A DNA stretch of 64,000 nt from Sinorhizobium arboris LMG 14919 (GCF_000427465.1 NZ_ATYB01000014.1:3165058-3229057); one strand, 5' to 3'; positions 8,688 to 17,688 are shown, numbered from the stretch's first letter. The notes: generated by a model not told the origin, from the letters alone. Translations and numbers: made by a program.

Positions 8688-9257
8688 TTAGGCGGCTTCG
8701 TCCTGTGCGTCGTCTTCCTCGATAGCCTTACCGCGCTTCGGACCCTTGTTGAGGTTGGCCTCGACGAGGCGAACGGCCTCAGTTTCCGACATCTTGTTCA
8801 CGGCAGCGATTTCGCGCGCCATCCGGTCAAGCGCGGCTTCATAGAGCTGCCGCTCGGAATAGGACTGTTCCGGCTGGTTCTCGGCGCGATAGAGGTCACG
8901 CACCACTTCCGCGATGGAAATGAGATCGCCGGAATTGATCTTGGCATCGTATTCCTGAGCGCGGCGCGACCACATGGTCCGCTTCACGCGCGCCTTGCCC
9001 TGCACGACCTTCAACGCACGGTCTACGAAATCGGTTTCGGACAGCTTGCGCATGCCGATGCCCACGGCCTTCGCCACCGGCACCTTGAGACGCATCTTGT
9101 CCTTCTCGAAGTCGATGACAAAGAGTTCGAGCTTCATGCCCGCGACTTCCTGCTCCTCAATCGCGACGATCTGGCCAACGCCATGGGCCGGATAAACGAT
9201 CGATTCACCGGTCTTGAAGCCTTGGCGCGTTGAAGATTTCTTCTGCTGGGTGGTCAT
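8688..9257 (-). CDS. carD: CarD/CdnL family transcriptional regulator
   Basis: A protein of 189 residues with the N-terminal CarD RNA-polymerase-interaction domain: the FKTGESIVYPAHGVGQIVAIE start, then LELFVIDFEKDKMRLKVP. A helical DNA-contacting C-terminal domain follows, with the conserved TMWSRRAQEYDAKINSGD and the Trp used to wedge the promoter bubble. Family members bind the beta subunit of RNA polymerase and stabilise open complexes, notably at rRNA promoters. The ATG at 9257 matches the family start; an in-frame GTG lies at 9284. The ribosome-binding site AGGGAG is about 12 bases upstream, rather far. The acidic tail is variable in the family. Confidence 0.92.
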   Translation of the reverse strand: MTTQQKKSSTRQGFKTGESIVYPAHGVGQIVAIEEQEVAGMKLELFVIDFEKDKMRLKVPVAKAVGIGMRKLSETDFVDRALKVVQGKARVKRTMWSRRAQEYDAKINSGDLISIAEVVRDLYRAENQPEQSYSERQLYEAALDRMAREIAAVNKMSETEAVRLVEANLNKGPKRGKAIEEDDAQDEAA

Positions 9258-9283
9258 TCGTTTCAAACACTCCCTAGTGCGCA

Positions 9284-9304
9284 CCCGGCCCTCACGGGGC
9301 CGGG
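9284..9304 (-). promoter_or_regulatory. GC hairpin in the carD leader
   Basis: A perfect 8-bp GC-only stem, CCCGGCCC with loop TCACG and GGGCCGGG, stands immediately 5' of the carD Shine-Dalgarno (9270-9275). It may influence ribosome access. Structure seen, role inferred. Confidence 0.4.
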
Positions 9305-9403
9305 GCCGGGTCAGTCAGGCCCGGGATAGACGGGGATACCGCCGGGTGGGTCCACCTGGTCCGTCCAACGAAACGCAAACAAGCTCTTATTGCGCAGTCA
9401 CAA

Positions 9404-9418
9404 GCAACGGACCGTTGC
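9404..9418. promoter_or_regulatory. Perfect dyad in the fdxA-carD intergenic region
   Basis: GCAACGG-A-CCGTTGC is a 15-base palindrome 147 bases upstream of the carD start, a plausible operator. The rest of the 9258-9666 gap (408 bases) is AT-richer between 9500 and 9545 and probably holds the carD promoter. No coding sequence is seen in it. Confidence 0.4.
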
Positions 9419-9666
9419 ATATCTCAAAAGTGCCGCGCGGTGGAGATCGTTTGCTTTCGTGCTGGTTTTCGGGCGCGCAAAAGCACCCTCTGTGGATCAG
9501 TGTGTGAAAACTATCACAAAAAAGAGCGCAAATCAATAATTTGCTGCACGGCAACGATCAAGTCGCCGCGCTCGCAAGCGCGAAGTGCCGGCGGAATTTT
9601 CCCCAGCTTTCCGCCTGGCCGTCCGTAGTCCGTCAGCACCGGCGAACCAAGCGGCAGGCAATCGCC

Positions 9667-10005
9667 TCAGTCTCCCTGCCCCGGCTCGGGAGAAAAGTAC
9701 TTCTCGTATTTTTCTTCCACGCCGTCCATTTCCTTGGCCTCCGGCAGCGGGTCGCGCTTGACGGTGATGTTCGGCCACTTCGTGGAGAAATCTGCGTTCA
9801 GTTTCAACCACATATCCAAGCCCGGCTCGGTGTCCGGCTTGATTGCCCCAGCGGGACATTCCGGCTCGCACACGCCGCAGTCGATGCATTCATCCGGATG
9901 GATGACGAGGAAATTCTCTCCCTCGTAGAAACAGTCCACCGGGCAGACTTCAACGCAGTCCGTGTACTTGCAGCGAATGCAGTTGTCGGTCACGACATAC
10001 GTCAT
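9667..10005 (-). CDS. fdxA: 7Fe-8S ferredoxin FdxA
   Basis: A ferredoxin of 112 residues with cysteine motifs for one 3Fe-4S and one 4Fe-4S cluster: [18 protein letters not shown] and [16 protein letters not shown]. The C-terminal extension ([18 protein letters not shown]) is characteristic of the FdxA (ferredoxin II) group of proteobacteria. It acts as a soluble electron carrier. The ATG at 10005 has GGAG six bases upstream; the longer frame to 10047 is not needed. Confidence 0.95.
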   Translation of the reverse strand: MTYVVTDNCIRCKYTDCVEVCPVDCFYEGENFLVIHPDECIDCGVCEPECPAGAIKPDTEPGLDMWLKLNADFSTKWPNITVKRDPLPEAKEMDGVEEKYEKYFSPEPGQGD

Positions 10006-10409
10006 GAGGTACTCCAGCCAATGCTCACATTTGATGGCAGACGGCAATCAACGGTGATACTCGATCGCCCGCGCATGCTAGGCATGTCCGGCGCGCATAG
10101 CTGCCGAGGCAGACCCCGTATGCCATCCTCCGCGTGACTTCGTGAATCGGAAGCGATCCGGCGAAACCACACATCGGTTCAAGCTGCTACATCCACCTCC
10201 CCCCTGTACGGGTTTTCGGCACTGTAGCGTTGCTTGTCACGTAAAGGCTTTGACCGGCCTTTGCAAGAATTATCCATGCGCGATTTGCCCCTATGCGGGC
10301 ACAGTTTTCCAGCCGCGCTATTGGCGCGCCAAAATCCGTTGCAAGGCCTTTTCGGGGGAAAGGTGATCGGGCGCCGCGGCAGCGGCCGGCACCGGTCGGA
10401 AGTCCCGAT
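10006..10409. other. Intergenic region between the S4 protein gene and fdxA
   Basis: No gene recognised. It must contain the fdxA promoter (minus strand). A small AAAGGC/GCCTTT hairpin lies at 10243-10262. Open frames across it on the plus strand show no family resemblance. A small RNA cannot be excluded. Confidence 0.4.
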
Positions 10410-10823
10410 TCACTCGTCGCCGGGTTCCGGTCCCGGCCGCAAGCGGTCCGTTTCGCGGCGCTCGCGCTTCGTCGGCCGTCCCGCTCCGCGATCGCGCGTC
10501 GCCTGTTCGAAAAGCGTGGGTCTGCCGGCAGGCACGGCGGGGCTCAGATCCTCGTAGAGCAGGCGCGCCTCCTCGTAGGGGCCGCGGCGGGATCCGGTCA
10601 GCAGCACGCGCACGACGAGGTCGCGCCGCTCCAGCGACACTTCAAGCATATCGCCGGCCTTGACCTGGGCGGACGATTGCGTCTCACGTTTGCCATTGAT
10701 CGCCACGTGACCGGCCTCGATCACCTTCTGGGCGAGCGAGCGCGACTTGACCAGCCGGGCGAAGAACAGCCACTTGTCGAGCCGCTGGCGCATTGCAGGA
10801 GCGGACGGTGGCTGCTGTTCCAT
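10410..10823 (-). CDS. S4-domain RNA-binding protein (Hsp15-like)
   Basis: A 137-residue protein with an N-terminal S4 domain (MRQRLDKWLFFARLVKSRSLAQ, then GHVAINGKRE and VKAGDMLEV), as in Hsp15, which rescues stalled 50S subunits with attached nascent tRNA. The C-terminal third is basic and arginine-rich (GRPTKRERRETDRLR), apt for RNA binding. It begins 10 bases after the stop of the Suv3-like helicase gene on the same strand, so the two are almost certainly one operon. That pairing hints at a shared role in RNA or ribosome metabolism, which is inference. Confidence 0.85.
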   Translation of the reverse strand: MEQQPPSAPAMRQRLDKWLFFARLVKSRSLAQKVIEAGHVAINGKRETQSSAQVKAGDMLEVSLERRDLVVRVLLTGSRRGPYEEARLLYEDLSPAVPAGRPTLFEQATRDRGAGRPTKRERRETDRLRPGPEPGDE

Positions 10824-10833
10824 TGGACCTGAC

Positions 10834-13800
10834 CTACTTCTTCATCTGCTCCTTCAGAGCAGCGAGCTTGGCGAAAGGTGAATCGGGATCGATCGGCTTC
10901 TCCTTGCGCGGCGGGCGCCCCTCGAACTTGGCAGGAGACGGCTTGCCGCGGTCGTGCCGGTCACCCCGGTCCTTGCGCTGACCGCCCGGTCTTCCTTCCG
11001 AGCCCTTGCCCTCCTGCGCCTTGCCTTCCCACGCTTTACCCTGCGACTTACCATGGGCGGGCTGCCTGCGGCCGCCTTCACGGCCTTCCGCCTGGCCATG
11101 CCGCTGTCCGCCGCGGCGCTGTTCGCCATGACGACCGCCCTGTCGCTGATTGTCCTGGCGGGTGCCCGGACGCCACAGGAGCACCGGCCTGGTTTCGGCC
11201 GGCACCTCCGGGTCGCCCGATGCCGCTGCATCGCTACTGACCGGCGCCTCGGCAGCCGCGCGATCGGCGGCTCCCGTCTCCGCGGCGCCCGTCTCTGCGG
11301 CCGGCGCATCGGCGGCTTCCGTCACTGCAGCCGGTGCACCGGTGGATTCGGCCTCAGGGCCTGCATCCGCTCCGCTCTCGGCGGCCTCGCCATTCTGAGT
11401 TGCCAGGAAAGCTGCCGCCTCCTCGGCCGTTACGGCGTCGGCACGATAGCCGAGGCCTTTGAGGATTTCCTCCATGTCGTCCGGCGTCGCCCCGAGAATG
11501 GACAGCATCGAGGTGGTCGCGACGAAACGACGGCCGTCATAGGCGCCCTCCGGACGCGGCTGCGTCCCGGGCTTCCACTGCAGAAGCGGACGGATGAGAT
11601 CGGCCAGCCGCTCGAGAATATCGATCCGCACCGCGCGCTTGCCGAGGAATCGGAAACCCGCGAGCCTGTAGAAGGTCCGCTCGAAGGACGGGTCGGTGAC
11701 GACGGAGGTGCGACCGGCAGCGAGCATCGGGATGAGTTCGCCGTAGCCGGGCTTGTCGAGCCCGTCATTCTTCAGCGCCCAGAGAAGCGTGATCAGTTCC
11801 GCCGGAGCCGGCTTCAGCAGCGCGGGGATGAAGATGTGATAGGCACCGAACCGGACGCCGTATCTGCGGATCGACGCACGGCTCTCCTGATCCAGCGACT
11901 TCACCTCTTCGGCAACGTCGCGACGGAAGAGCACGCCGAGACTCTCGACGATCTGGAAGGCGAGCCCCTTGGCGAGGCCCTCCAGGTCCTCGGCGCGCGA
12001 AATGTCGTCCAGCGGCTTCAGCACCGTGCTGATGTGATGGTTCACGAAACGCTCGATCCGCGCCAGTACATGTTCGCGGGCATTGGCCTGGAGCTGCTCG
12101 TCGGCAAGCAGGATGACGCGGGGACGCATGACATGATCGCTCGCCGTGAGCCGCGCGACCGGATCGCCGAGCCACCGGACAAGACCGTCCGACGACAGGG
12201 CCAGATCGCCATTGCCGGCCGCATGGAGACGAGCGGCGCGCGCTTCGAATTCCAGCGCGAGCGCCTTATGGGCGGCCCCCTGAACGGCCTTCGCGTCCGT
12301 TCCCTCGCTGCCCGCGGCCAGCGTGAACCGGAAACCGGCTAGCTGCCCCACATGGTGTCCCTCGACGAAGACATCACCATTCACACTGATTTCTGCTTCC
12401 AGCATCGCATTCTCTCTCAGGCGCTTCATGAGCACAGATGTCCTGCGATCAACAAAGCGTTTCGTCAACCTTTCATGTAGCGCGTCGGACAATCGATCTT
12501 CGATTTCCCGCGTCTTTTCTTGCCAGTGTGTCGGATCGGCAAGCCACCCGGGCCGATTGGATACATAGGTCCAGGTCCTGATCTGCGCAATTCGCGCCGA
12601 AAGTGTGTCGATTTCGCCGTCCGTGTGATCGGCGCGCCGGACCTGTTCGGCCATGAAATCCTCATTGACCGTGCCCTGGCGAACGAGGTCGGCATAGATG
12701 GTCGAGATCAGGTCCGCGTGCTGGGCGGGCGTGATGCGGCGATAATCGGGAAGCGCGCAGGCTTCCCACAGTTTTTCCACGCGCTCGGGCGTCGTCGCCA
12801 CATCGATGATCTCGGGGTAGCGCCCAAGATGCTCGAGCGCCTGCTGATCGACGGCCGGGAGCGCGCGCGCCAGCCCGGTGACCGCCGGTGCGGCCTCGAG
12901 GCTCTTTTTCAGCGCCTTCAGCGACGAAAAGTCGAGCGCCTTGGAACGCCATTGCAGCACCCGCACCCGGTCGAACTCATGCGATTCGATGCGGTGCACC
13001 AGCTCCTCGTCGAACGGATCGACGCGTCCCGTCACGCCGAAGGTCCCGTCGCGGACATGCCTGCCGGCGCGGCCGGCGACCTGGGCGAGCTCCGCCGGAT
13101 TGAGGTTGCGGTATTGGTAGCCGTCGAACTTGCGGTCCTGGGCGAAGGCGACATGATCGACGTCGAGGTTGAGCCCCATGCCGATCGCGTCGGTCGCCAC
13201 GAGATAGTCGACGTCCCCCTCCTGGTAGAGCGCCACCTGGGCGTTGCGGGTTCGCGGAGAAAGAGCGCCGAGCACGACGGCTGCACCGCCGCGCTGGCGC
13301 CGGATCAGTTCCGCGATCGCATAGACCTCGTCGGCCGAAAAGGCGACGATCGCCGAACGGTTCGGCAGGCGGGTGATTTTCTTGGAGCCGGCATAGAGAA
13401 GCTGCGACATGCGCGGCCGCTCGACGACGGTGATGCCGGGCAGCAGATATTCGAGGATCGGCCGCATCGTCGCAGCCCCGAGCAGCAGCGTCTCGCCGCG
13501 GCCGCGAAGGTGCAGGATCCGGTCGGTGAAGATATGGCCGCGTTCGAGATCGCCCGCGAGCTGAACTTCGTCGATCGCCACGAAAGAGGCCGTCGTCTCG
13601 CGCGGCATCGCTTCCACGGTGCAGACCGAATAGCGGGCGCGATGCGGCGCGATCTTTTCCTCGCCAGTGATCAGCGCGACATTGTGATGGCCGACCTTCT
13701 CCACGAGACGTGTATAGACCTCGCGCGCGAGCAATCTCAGCGGCAGCCCTATGACGCCGCTGTCATGCGCGACCATGCGCTCGATCGCATAATGGGTCTT

Positions 13801-13854
13801 GCCGGTATTGGTAGGCCCGAGCACCGCGGTAACGCCGCGGCCGCTCAGGATCAT
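10834..13854 (-). CDS. Suv3-like superfamily 2 helicase with basic low-complexity tail
   Basis: About 1006 residues. The N-terminal helicase core has Walker A GPTNTGKT, the DEVQ box in FVAIDEVQLAGD, ATDAIGMGLNLDVDHVAF (motif V) and QVAGRAGRH (motif VI), the pattern of the mitochondrial Suv3 / bacterial MgpS-like group. A long middle region follows. The last 170 residues are low complexity: an Ala/Glu-rich linker, then a Gly/Arg/Gln/Lys-rich basic tail resembling disordered RNA-binding tails. Suv3 is an RNA helicase of the mitochondrial degradosome. The frame opens at a TTG (13869); I prefer the ATG at 13854, which precedes ILSGRGVTAV. The next gene is the S4 protein. Confidence 0.85.
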   Translation of the reverse strand: MILSGRGVTAVLGPTNTGKTHYAIERMVAHDSGVIGLPLRLLAREVYTRLVEKVGHHNVALITGEEKIAPHRARYSVCTVEAMPRETTASFVAIDEVQLAGDLERGHIFTDRILHLRGRGETLLLGAATMRPILEYLLPGITVVERPRMSQLLYAGSKKITRLPNRSAIVAFSADEVYAIAELIRRQRGGAAVVLGALSPRTRNAQVALYQEGDVDYLVATDAIGMGLNLDVDHVAFAQDRKFDGYQYRNLNPAELAQVAGRAGRHVRDGTFGVTGRVDPFDEELVHRIESHEFDRVRVLQWRSKALDFSSLKALKKSLEAAPAVTGLARALPAVDQQALEHLGRYPEIIDVATTPERVEKLWEACALPDYRRITPAQHADLISTIYADLVRQGTVNEDFMAEQVRRADHTDGEIDTLSARIAQIRTWTYVSNRPGWLADPTHWQEKTREIEDRLSDALHERLTKRFVDRRTSVLMKRLRENAMLEAEISVNGDVFVEGHHVGQLAGFRFTLAAGSEGTDAKAVQGAAHKALALEFEARAARLHAAGNGDLALSSDGLVRWLGDPVARLTASDHVMRPRVILLADEQLQANAREHVLARIERFVNHHISTVLKPLDDISRAEDLEGLAKGLAFQIVESLGVLFRRDVAEEVKSLDQESRASIRRYGVRFGAYHIFIPALLKPAPAELITLLWALKNDGLDKPGYGELIPMLAAGRTSVVTDPSFERTFYRLAGFRFLGKRAVRIDILERLADLIRPLLQWKPGTQPRPEGAYDGRRFVATTSMLSILGATPDDMEEILKGLGYRADAVTAEEAAAFLATQNGEAAESGADAGPEAESTGAPAAVTEAADAPAAETGAAETGAADRAAAEAPVSSDAAASGDPEVPAETRPVLLWRPGTRQDNQRQGGRHGEQRRGGQRHGQAEGREGGRRQPAHGKSQGKAWEGKAQEGKGSEGRPGGQRKDRGDRHDRGKPSPAKFEGRPPRKEKPIDPDSPFAKLAALKEQMKK

Positions 13855-13869
13855 GGATTGAAAGGACAA

Positions 13870-14576
13870 GGTCTCGATCCCGGGCAGTCTCTACAGCGCC
13901 ACACGTCGATCAAACGCGCAAAGCCCGCTGCAGTGCTTTGAATTGCCGCATGTTTATCCGTAAACCGGCTCCGATTTAAGGAAACATGCGCTGAGAGCCG
14001 GCGCGCTTTCACGCTCCGCCGGGAAACAGATGCCCATGCGACGTACCAAACGCAAGGGTTCGCGGGCAATAAATGCGTCAAACGACCAACCATATCTTGC
14101 GTCTCGCCTCAAGCCTCTCGTTTGGCGTTTTGGAACAGCGGCGGAACGAATCAGAGACGAATCGCCGACTCCCACCGATTCACCCTATGTTCACGGCTAT
14201 ATATAGTTTTCAACATCCGGTTACGCACCATATGCTGAATCCTGGCAGGGAACGCCCGCGGTTAGCTCCGGAGCCGAGTCGAAATGGGACGTCATCGCCA
14301 TCAAGAGTGCAAAGGATTCGGAATCCAAGAGTCTGGAAAGACTGAAAAATTTTAACGGGATTCACGTCCGATCGGCCGAGTCCGGAAATAGGAATCGCTT
14401 CACAGGCACCCGCCCCGAGCGGACGCCGTTCGGCGGCGAGTCGGCGGTGAGTTCGTTTTCCCCTTTCGTTCACTACAATATCTAGTAGCACCCAGAGAGA
14501 TCAGGAGGCAGGCTCCGGAAGGATATCGATGCGGCCGTTCTCTCATTGCCCCGGAACATTCCGAGTCCGAAAGCGA
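13870..14576. other. Long intergenic region between helicase and phbB genes
   Basis: About 700 bases without a convincing gene. An AT-rich patch (TATATATAG near 14200) and several short dyads, such as AGTCT-GGAA-AGACT near 14329, are present. A minus-strand frame of 93 codons (14210-14491) and a plus-strand frame of 90 codons (14073-14345) have no ribosome-binding site or family likeness that I can defend. The helicase promoter should lie at the left end. The middle could carry a small RNA or a dispersed repeat. Confidence 0.4.
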
Positions 14577-14605
14577 CTTCGGCGCCCCCTGGGGGGGCGC
14601 CGAAG
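14577..14605 (-). terminator. Strong hairpin downstream of phbB, probable terminator
   Basis: A 13-bp perfect stem CTTCGGCGCCCCC / GGGGGCGCCGAAG with a 3-base loop lies 24 bases past the phbB stop. There is no long T-run, so termination efficiency is uncertain; it may mainly protect the mRNA 3' end. Confidence 0.6.
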
Positions 14606-14628
14606 AGCCGCGAGCCGGGCATGACGCC

Positions 14629-15354
14629 TCAGGCGAAGTACTGGCCGCCATTGGCCGATATCGTGGAGCCGGTGATGAAACCGGCATCATCGGACGCGAG
14701 AAACACGACGCAGCGTGCCACTTCCTCCGGCTCGCCGAGGCGTCCGACCGGTATCTGCGGAATGATCCGCTCATTGAGCACCTTTTCCGGAACGGCGCGC
14801 ACCATCTCCGTGCCGATATAGCCGGGGCAAATCGCGTTGACGGTGATCCCCTTCGCGGCCCCTTCCTGCGCCAGCGCCTTGGTGAAGCCGAGATCACCGG
14901 CCTTGGCGGCGGAATAGTTCACCTGGCCCATCTGGCCCTTCTGGCCGTTGATGGACGAGATGTTGACGATGCGGCCGAAGCCGCGGTCACGCATGCCCGA
15001 CCAGAGCGGATGCGTCATGTTGAACACGCCGGTGAGATTGGTGCCGATCACCTCGCCCCACTGCTCCGGAGTCATCTTGTGGAACATCGCGTCACGGGTG
15101 ATGCCGGCATTGTTGACGAGGATGTCGACCGGTCCGAGGTCGGCCTCGACCCTTGCGATCCCATCGACGCAGGCCTGATAGCTCGAGACGTCCCATTTGT
15201 AGACGGGAATGCCTGTCTCCCGCTCGAAGGCCTGGGCCCTCTCGTCATTGCCGGCATAGTTTGCAGCCACCTTGTAGCCCGCCGCCTTCAGCGCCACGCA
15301 AACCGCGGCGCCGATGCCGCGCGACCCGCCCGTAACCAATGCTACCCTGCTCAT
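14629..15354 (-). CDS. phbB: Acetoacetyl-CoA reductase (NADPH)
   Basis: A short-chain dehydrogenase of 241 residues that reduces acetoacetyl-CoA to (R)-3-hydroxybutyryl-CoA, the second step of polyhydroxybutyrate synthesis. Cofactor motif GGSRGIG at 9-15, NNAG at 81-84, catalytic Ser near 133 and YSAAK (Tyr147, Lys151). VNYSAAKAGDLGFTKALAQE and MFHKMTPEQW are PhbB hallmarks. Strong ribosome-binding site GGGAGG before the ATG. It lies 115 bases downstream of phbA on the same strand, the standard phbAB arrangement. Confidence 0.96.
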   Translation of the reverse strand: MSRVALVTGGSRGIGAAVCVALKAAGYKVAANYAGNDERAQAFERETGIPVYKWDVSSYQACVDGIARVEADLGPVDILVNNAGITRDAMFHKMTPEQWGEVIGTNLTGVFNMTHPLWSGMRDRGFGRIVNISSINGQKGQMGQVNYSAAKAGDLGFTKALAQEGAAKGITVNAICPGYIGTEMVRAVPEKVLNERIIPQIPVGRLGEPEEVARCVVFLASDDAGFITGSTISANGGQYFA

Positions 15355-15469
15355 ATTCGCCTCCCACTCGGTTAAGCCAAATCTGCAAAAGCACTCACAT
15401 GCAGCCCGGGGAGCCCGGGCTGCTCATGCATCACCTGATCCGGAAATTGCCCGCATGCCGGGCGGCCGG

Positions 15470-16651
15470 CTACAAACGTTCCACGCACATGGCGACGCCC
15501 ATGCCGCCGCCGATGCAAAGAGTCGCAAGGCCCTTGGAGACGCCGCGCCGCTTCATTTCGAAAAGAAGCGTGTTAAGCACCCGGGCACCGGAGGCGCCGA
15601 TCGGATGTCCGATGGCGATCGCTCCGCCATTGACGTTGACGATCGAAGGATCCCAGCCGAGATCCTTGTTGACGGCGCAGGCCTGAGCCGCGAAAGCCTC
15701 GTTCGCCTCCACGAGCTCGATATCGCCGACCGACCAGCCGGCTTTTTCGAGGGCCTTGCGCGATGCGGGGATGGGGCCCGTGCCCATGATCTGCGGGTCG
15801 ACGCCTGCCGTGGCCCAGGAGACGATGCGGGCAAGCGGCTGGATGCCGCGCCGGACGGCCTCGGCCTCGGTCATCAAAAGCGCCGCGGCGGCGCCGTCAT
15901 TGAGACCCGAAGCGTTGCCGGCGGTCACCGTACCTTCCTTGTCGAAGGCCGGGCGGAGCTTTGCGATGGAATCGAGCGTGGCGCCGTGGCGTATATACTC
16001 GTCCTGATCGACGGTCACGTCGCCTTTACGGGTCTTCACGACGAAAGGCACGATCTCGTCGGAGAAACGGCCGGCCTTCTGCGCAGCTTCCGCTTTATTC
16101 TGGGAGGCAAGCGCGAATTCGTCCTGTTCCTCGCGCGTGAGCTGCCATTTCCGCGCGACGTTCTCGGCGGTGATGCCCATGTGGTATCCATAGAAGGCAT
16201 CCGTCAGGCCGTCCTTGATCATCGTGTCGATCATCTTGTAGTCGCCCATTTTCACGCCGCCGCGCAGGTGCGCGCAATGCGGCGCCATGGACATCGATTC
16301 CATGCCGCCGGCAACGATGACCTTCGCATCGCCGGTCGCGATCTGCTGCATGCCGAGCGCCACGGCGCGCAGGCCGGAGCCGCACAGCTGGTTCATGCCC
16401 CAGGCGGTCTTTTCCTGCGGGACGCCGGCCTTCATCGCCGCCTGCCGCGCAGGATTCTGCCCCTCGCCCGCCGGCAGCACCTGGCCGAGGATCACCTCGT
16501 CCACCTCGCCCGCTTCGACGCCCGCCCGCTCGAGCACCGCTTTGATGGCCGCCGCACCCAGCTCGTGCGCGGGCGTGGTGCCGAAGGCGCCGTTGAAGGA
16601 GCCGACGGCCGTGCGGGCAGCGCTGGCGATGACGATCGAGGGATTGCTCAT
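15470..16651 (-). CDS. phbA: Acetyl-CoA acetyltransferase (beta-ketothiolase)
   Basis: A 393-residue thiolase condensing two acetyl-CoA to acetoacetyl-CoA for PHB synthesis, also usable in ketone-body breakdown. The acylated cysteine is Cys90 in [12 protein letters not shown]. The catalytic His349 lies in [12 protein letters not shown] and Cys379 in TLCIGGGMG. Full family length. GAGGA precedes the ATG. It is the first gene of phbAB and divergent from phaR, whose product likely controls the shared region. Confidence 0.96.
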   Translation of the reverse strand: MSNPSIVIASAARTAVGSFNGAFGTTPAHELGAAAIKAVLERAGVEAGEVDEVILGQVLPAGEGQNPARQAAMKAGVPQEKTAWGMNQLCGSGLRAVALGMQQIATGDAKVIVAGGMESMSMAPHCAHLRGGVKMGDYKMIDTMIKDGLTDAFYGYHMGITAENVARKWQLTREEQDEFALASQNKAEAAQKAGRFSDEIVPFVVKTRKGDVTVDQDEYIRHGATLDSIAKLRPAFDKEGTVTAGNASGLNDGAAAALLMTEAEAVRRGIQPLARIVSWATAGVDPQIMGTGPIPASRKALEKAGWSVGDIELVEANEAFAAQACAVNKDLGWDPSIVNVNGGAIAIGHPIGASGARVLNTLLFEMKRRGVSKGLATLCIGGGMGVAMCVERL

Positions 16652-16724
16652 GGGACGTTCCTCATATTTGCTTTGCCTGATGGAGGCAGACTGGCAAAGG
16701 GAGGAGCGCGAGTCAAACGCCTAG

Positions 16725-16794
16725 TTGCGGTGCCGCAAAAGCTTCACGGCGGCGCGCCGGCGCCTGTTCGCACCTGCGTCGCCGCATTGCACAA
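16725..16794. promoter_or_regulatory. TGC-rich dyads between phbA and phaR, candidate PhaR operators
   Basis: TTGCGGTGCCGCAA (16725-16738) is a perfect palindrome. GCATTGCACAA (16784-16794) is a second TGC-rich element. PhaR proteins bind TGC-rich dyads in PHB gene promoters and autoregulate. The sites lie in the divergent phbA/phaR promoter region. Confidence 0.5.
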
Positions 16795-16799
16795 ATAGA

Positions 16800-16827
16800 T
16801 TGTCAGTAGCGCTCTTTTGCGGATACT
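16800..16827 (+). promoter_or_regulatory. Candidate sigma-70 promoter of phaR
   Basis: TTGTCA (16800-16805) and GATACT (16822-16827) are separated by 16 bases. They stand about 47 bases upstream of the phaR ATG and just downstream of the TGC-rich dyads, a position suited to repression. Confidence 0.45.
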
Positions 16828-16873
16828 CTGAAAAACACAATAAAGACGGGACCATGGGTAAGAGGAGACCCTG

Positions 16874-17452
16874 ATGGGGAAAAACGAAGGCCAGATCGTT
16901 ATCAAGAAATACGCGAACCGCCGTCTCTACAATACCGGTACGAGCACTTACGTGACCCTCGACGACCTGGCCGTCATGGTGAAGAGGGGCGAGGACTTCG
17001 TCGTGCAGGATGCCAAATCCGGCGAAGACATAACCCACTCCGTGCTGACTCAAATCATCTTCGAGCAGGAATCGAAGACCGGCAACACGCTCCTGCCGAT
17101 TTCCTTTCTCCGCCAGCTGATCTCCTTTTATGGCGACCAGATGCAGATGGTCGTACCAAGCTATCTCGAGCACTCGATGCAGGCCTTCACCGAGCAGCAG
17201 GCGCAGATGCGGGAGCAGATCACCAAGGCCTTCGGTGAAACGCCGCTCGGCAAGAACCTGAAGGTTCCTCTGCAGCTCGTCGAGGAACAGGTCCGGCGCA
17301 ACACGGAAATGTTCCACCAGGCCATGCAGATGTTCTCGCCCTTCATGGCGGCTCCGGCGGCCAAGGAAACCAAGAAGGCCGAGGCGAAGGATATCGACGA
17401 GTTGAAGGAACAGCTTCGGGCCCTTCAGACGAAGCTGGACAATCTGGGCTGA
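16874..17452 (+). CDS. phaR: Polyhydroxybutyrate-responsive repressor PhaR
   Basis: A protein of 192 residues with the PHB/PHA accumulation regulator N-terminal domain (VIKKYANRRLYNTGTSTYVTL, residues about 9-29), followed by helical repeats (FLRQLISFYGDQMQMVVPSYLE) and a C-terminal coiled-coil (DIDELKEQLRALQTKLDNL). PhaR binds both PHB granules and DNA, repressing phasin and other genes until polymer accumulates; in S. meliloti the homologue has been called AniA. AGGAGA six bases upstream fixes the start. Its position divergent from phbAB supports the function. Confidence 0.94.
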   Translation: MGKNEGQIVIKKYANRRLYNTGTSTYVTLDDLAVMVKRGEDFVVQDAKSGEDITHSVLTQIIFEQESKTGNTLLPISFLRQLISFYGDQMQMVVPSYLEHSMQAFTEQQAQMREQITKAFGETPLGKNLKVPLQLVEEQVRRNTEMFHQAMQMFSPFMAAPAAKETKKAEAKDIDELKEQLRALQTKLDNLG

Positions 17453-17468
17453 CGGCAATTTCTCCGGG

Positions 17469-17505
17469 AACACCCCTTCCCGCAAGGGGCCGTAAGGGAG
17501 GGGCT
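17469..17505. repeat. Palindromic intergenic repeat, copy 2 (divergent form)
   Basis: CCCCTT-CCCGC-AAGGGG with a following AAGGGAGGGG lies 20 bases downstream of phaR. The composition resembles the other rhizobial palindromes in the window, but the match is looser. It may act as a 3' end structure for phaR. Confidence 0.45.
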
Positions 17506-17631
17506 AACCTGTCGCGCACTTCAGCGACGATCAATCCGCCACCACGCGAGACGCTGTGTTCCGTGGAGCGGTGATACCCGCTGCCCATCCGCTTTGCGGA
17601 GGGTCTTCGCAAGGGACGAGGTCACCGCACC

Positions 17632-17659
17632 AAAGAAAAAGGGCCGGCAGTGCCGACCC
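17632..17659 (-). terminator. Rho-independent terminator of rpmF
   Basis: On the minus strand GGGTCGGC-ACT-GCCGGCCC (8 pairs, one of them G-U) is followed by TTTTTCTTT, 30 bases past the rpmF stop. Confidence 0.88.
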
Positions 17660-17688
17660 TCCGAACTTCAACCGCAGGCGGTAAGCGC

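Noticed and set aside
9488..9500. DnaA-box-like CTGTGGATCA upstream of carD
   Set aside because: A single site with a mismatch and no cluster; not evidence of an origin.
10243..10262. AAAGGC/GCCTTT hairpin upstream of fdxA
   Set aside because: A 6-bp stem without a T-run is expected by chance; kept only as a note in the intergenic entry.
14073..14491. Two overlapping open frames of about 90 codons on opposite strands
   Set aside because: Neither has a ribosome-binding site or protein-family likeness that I can support.
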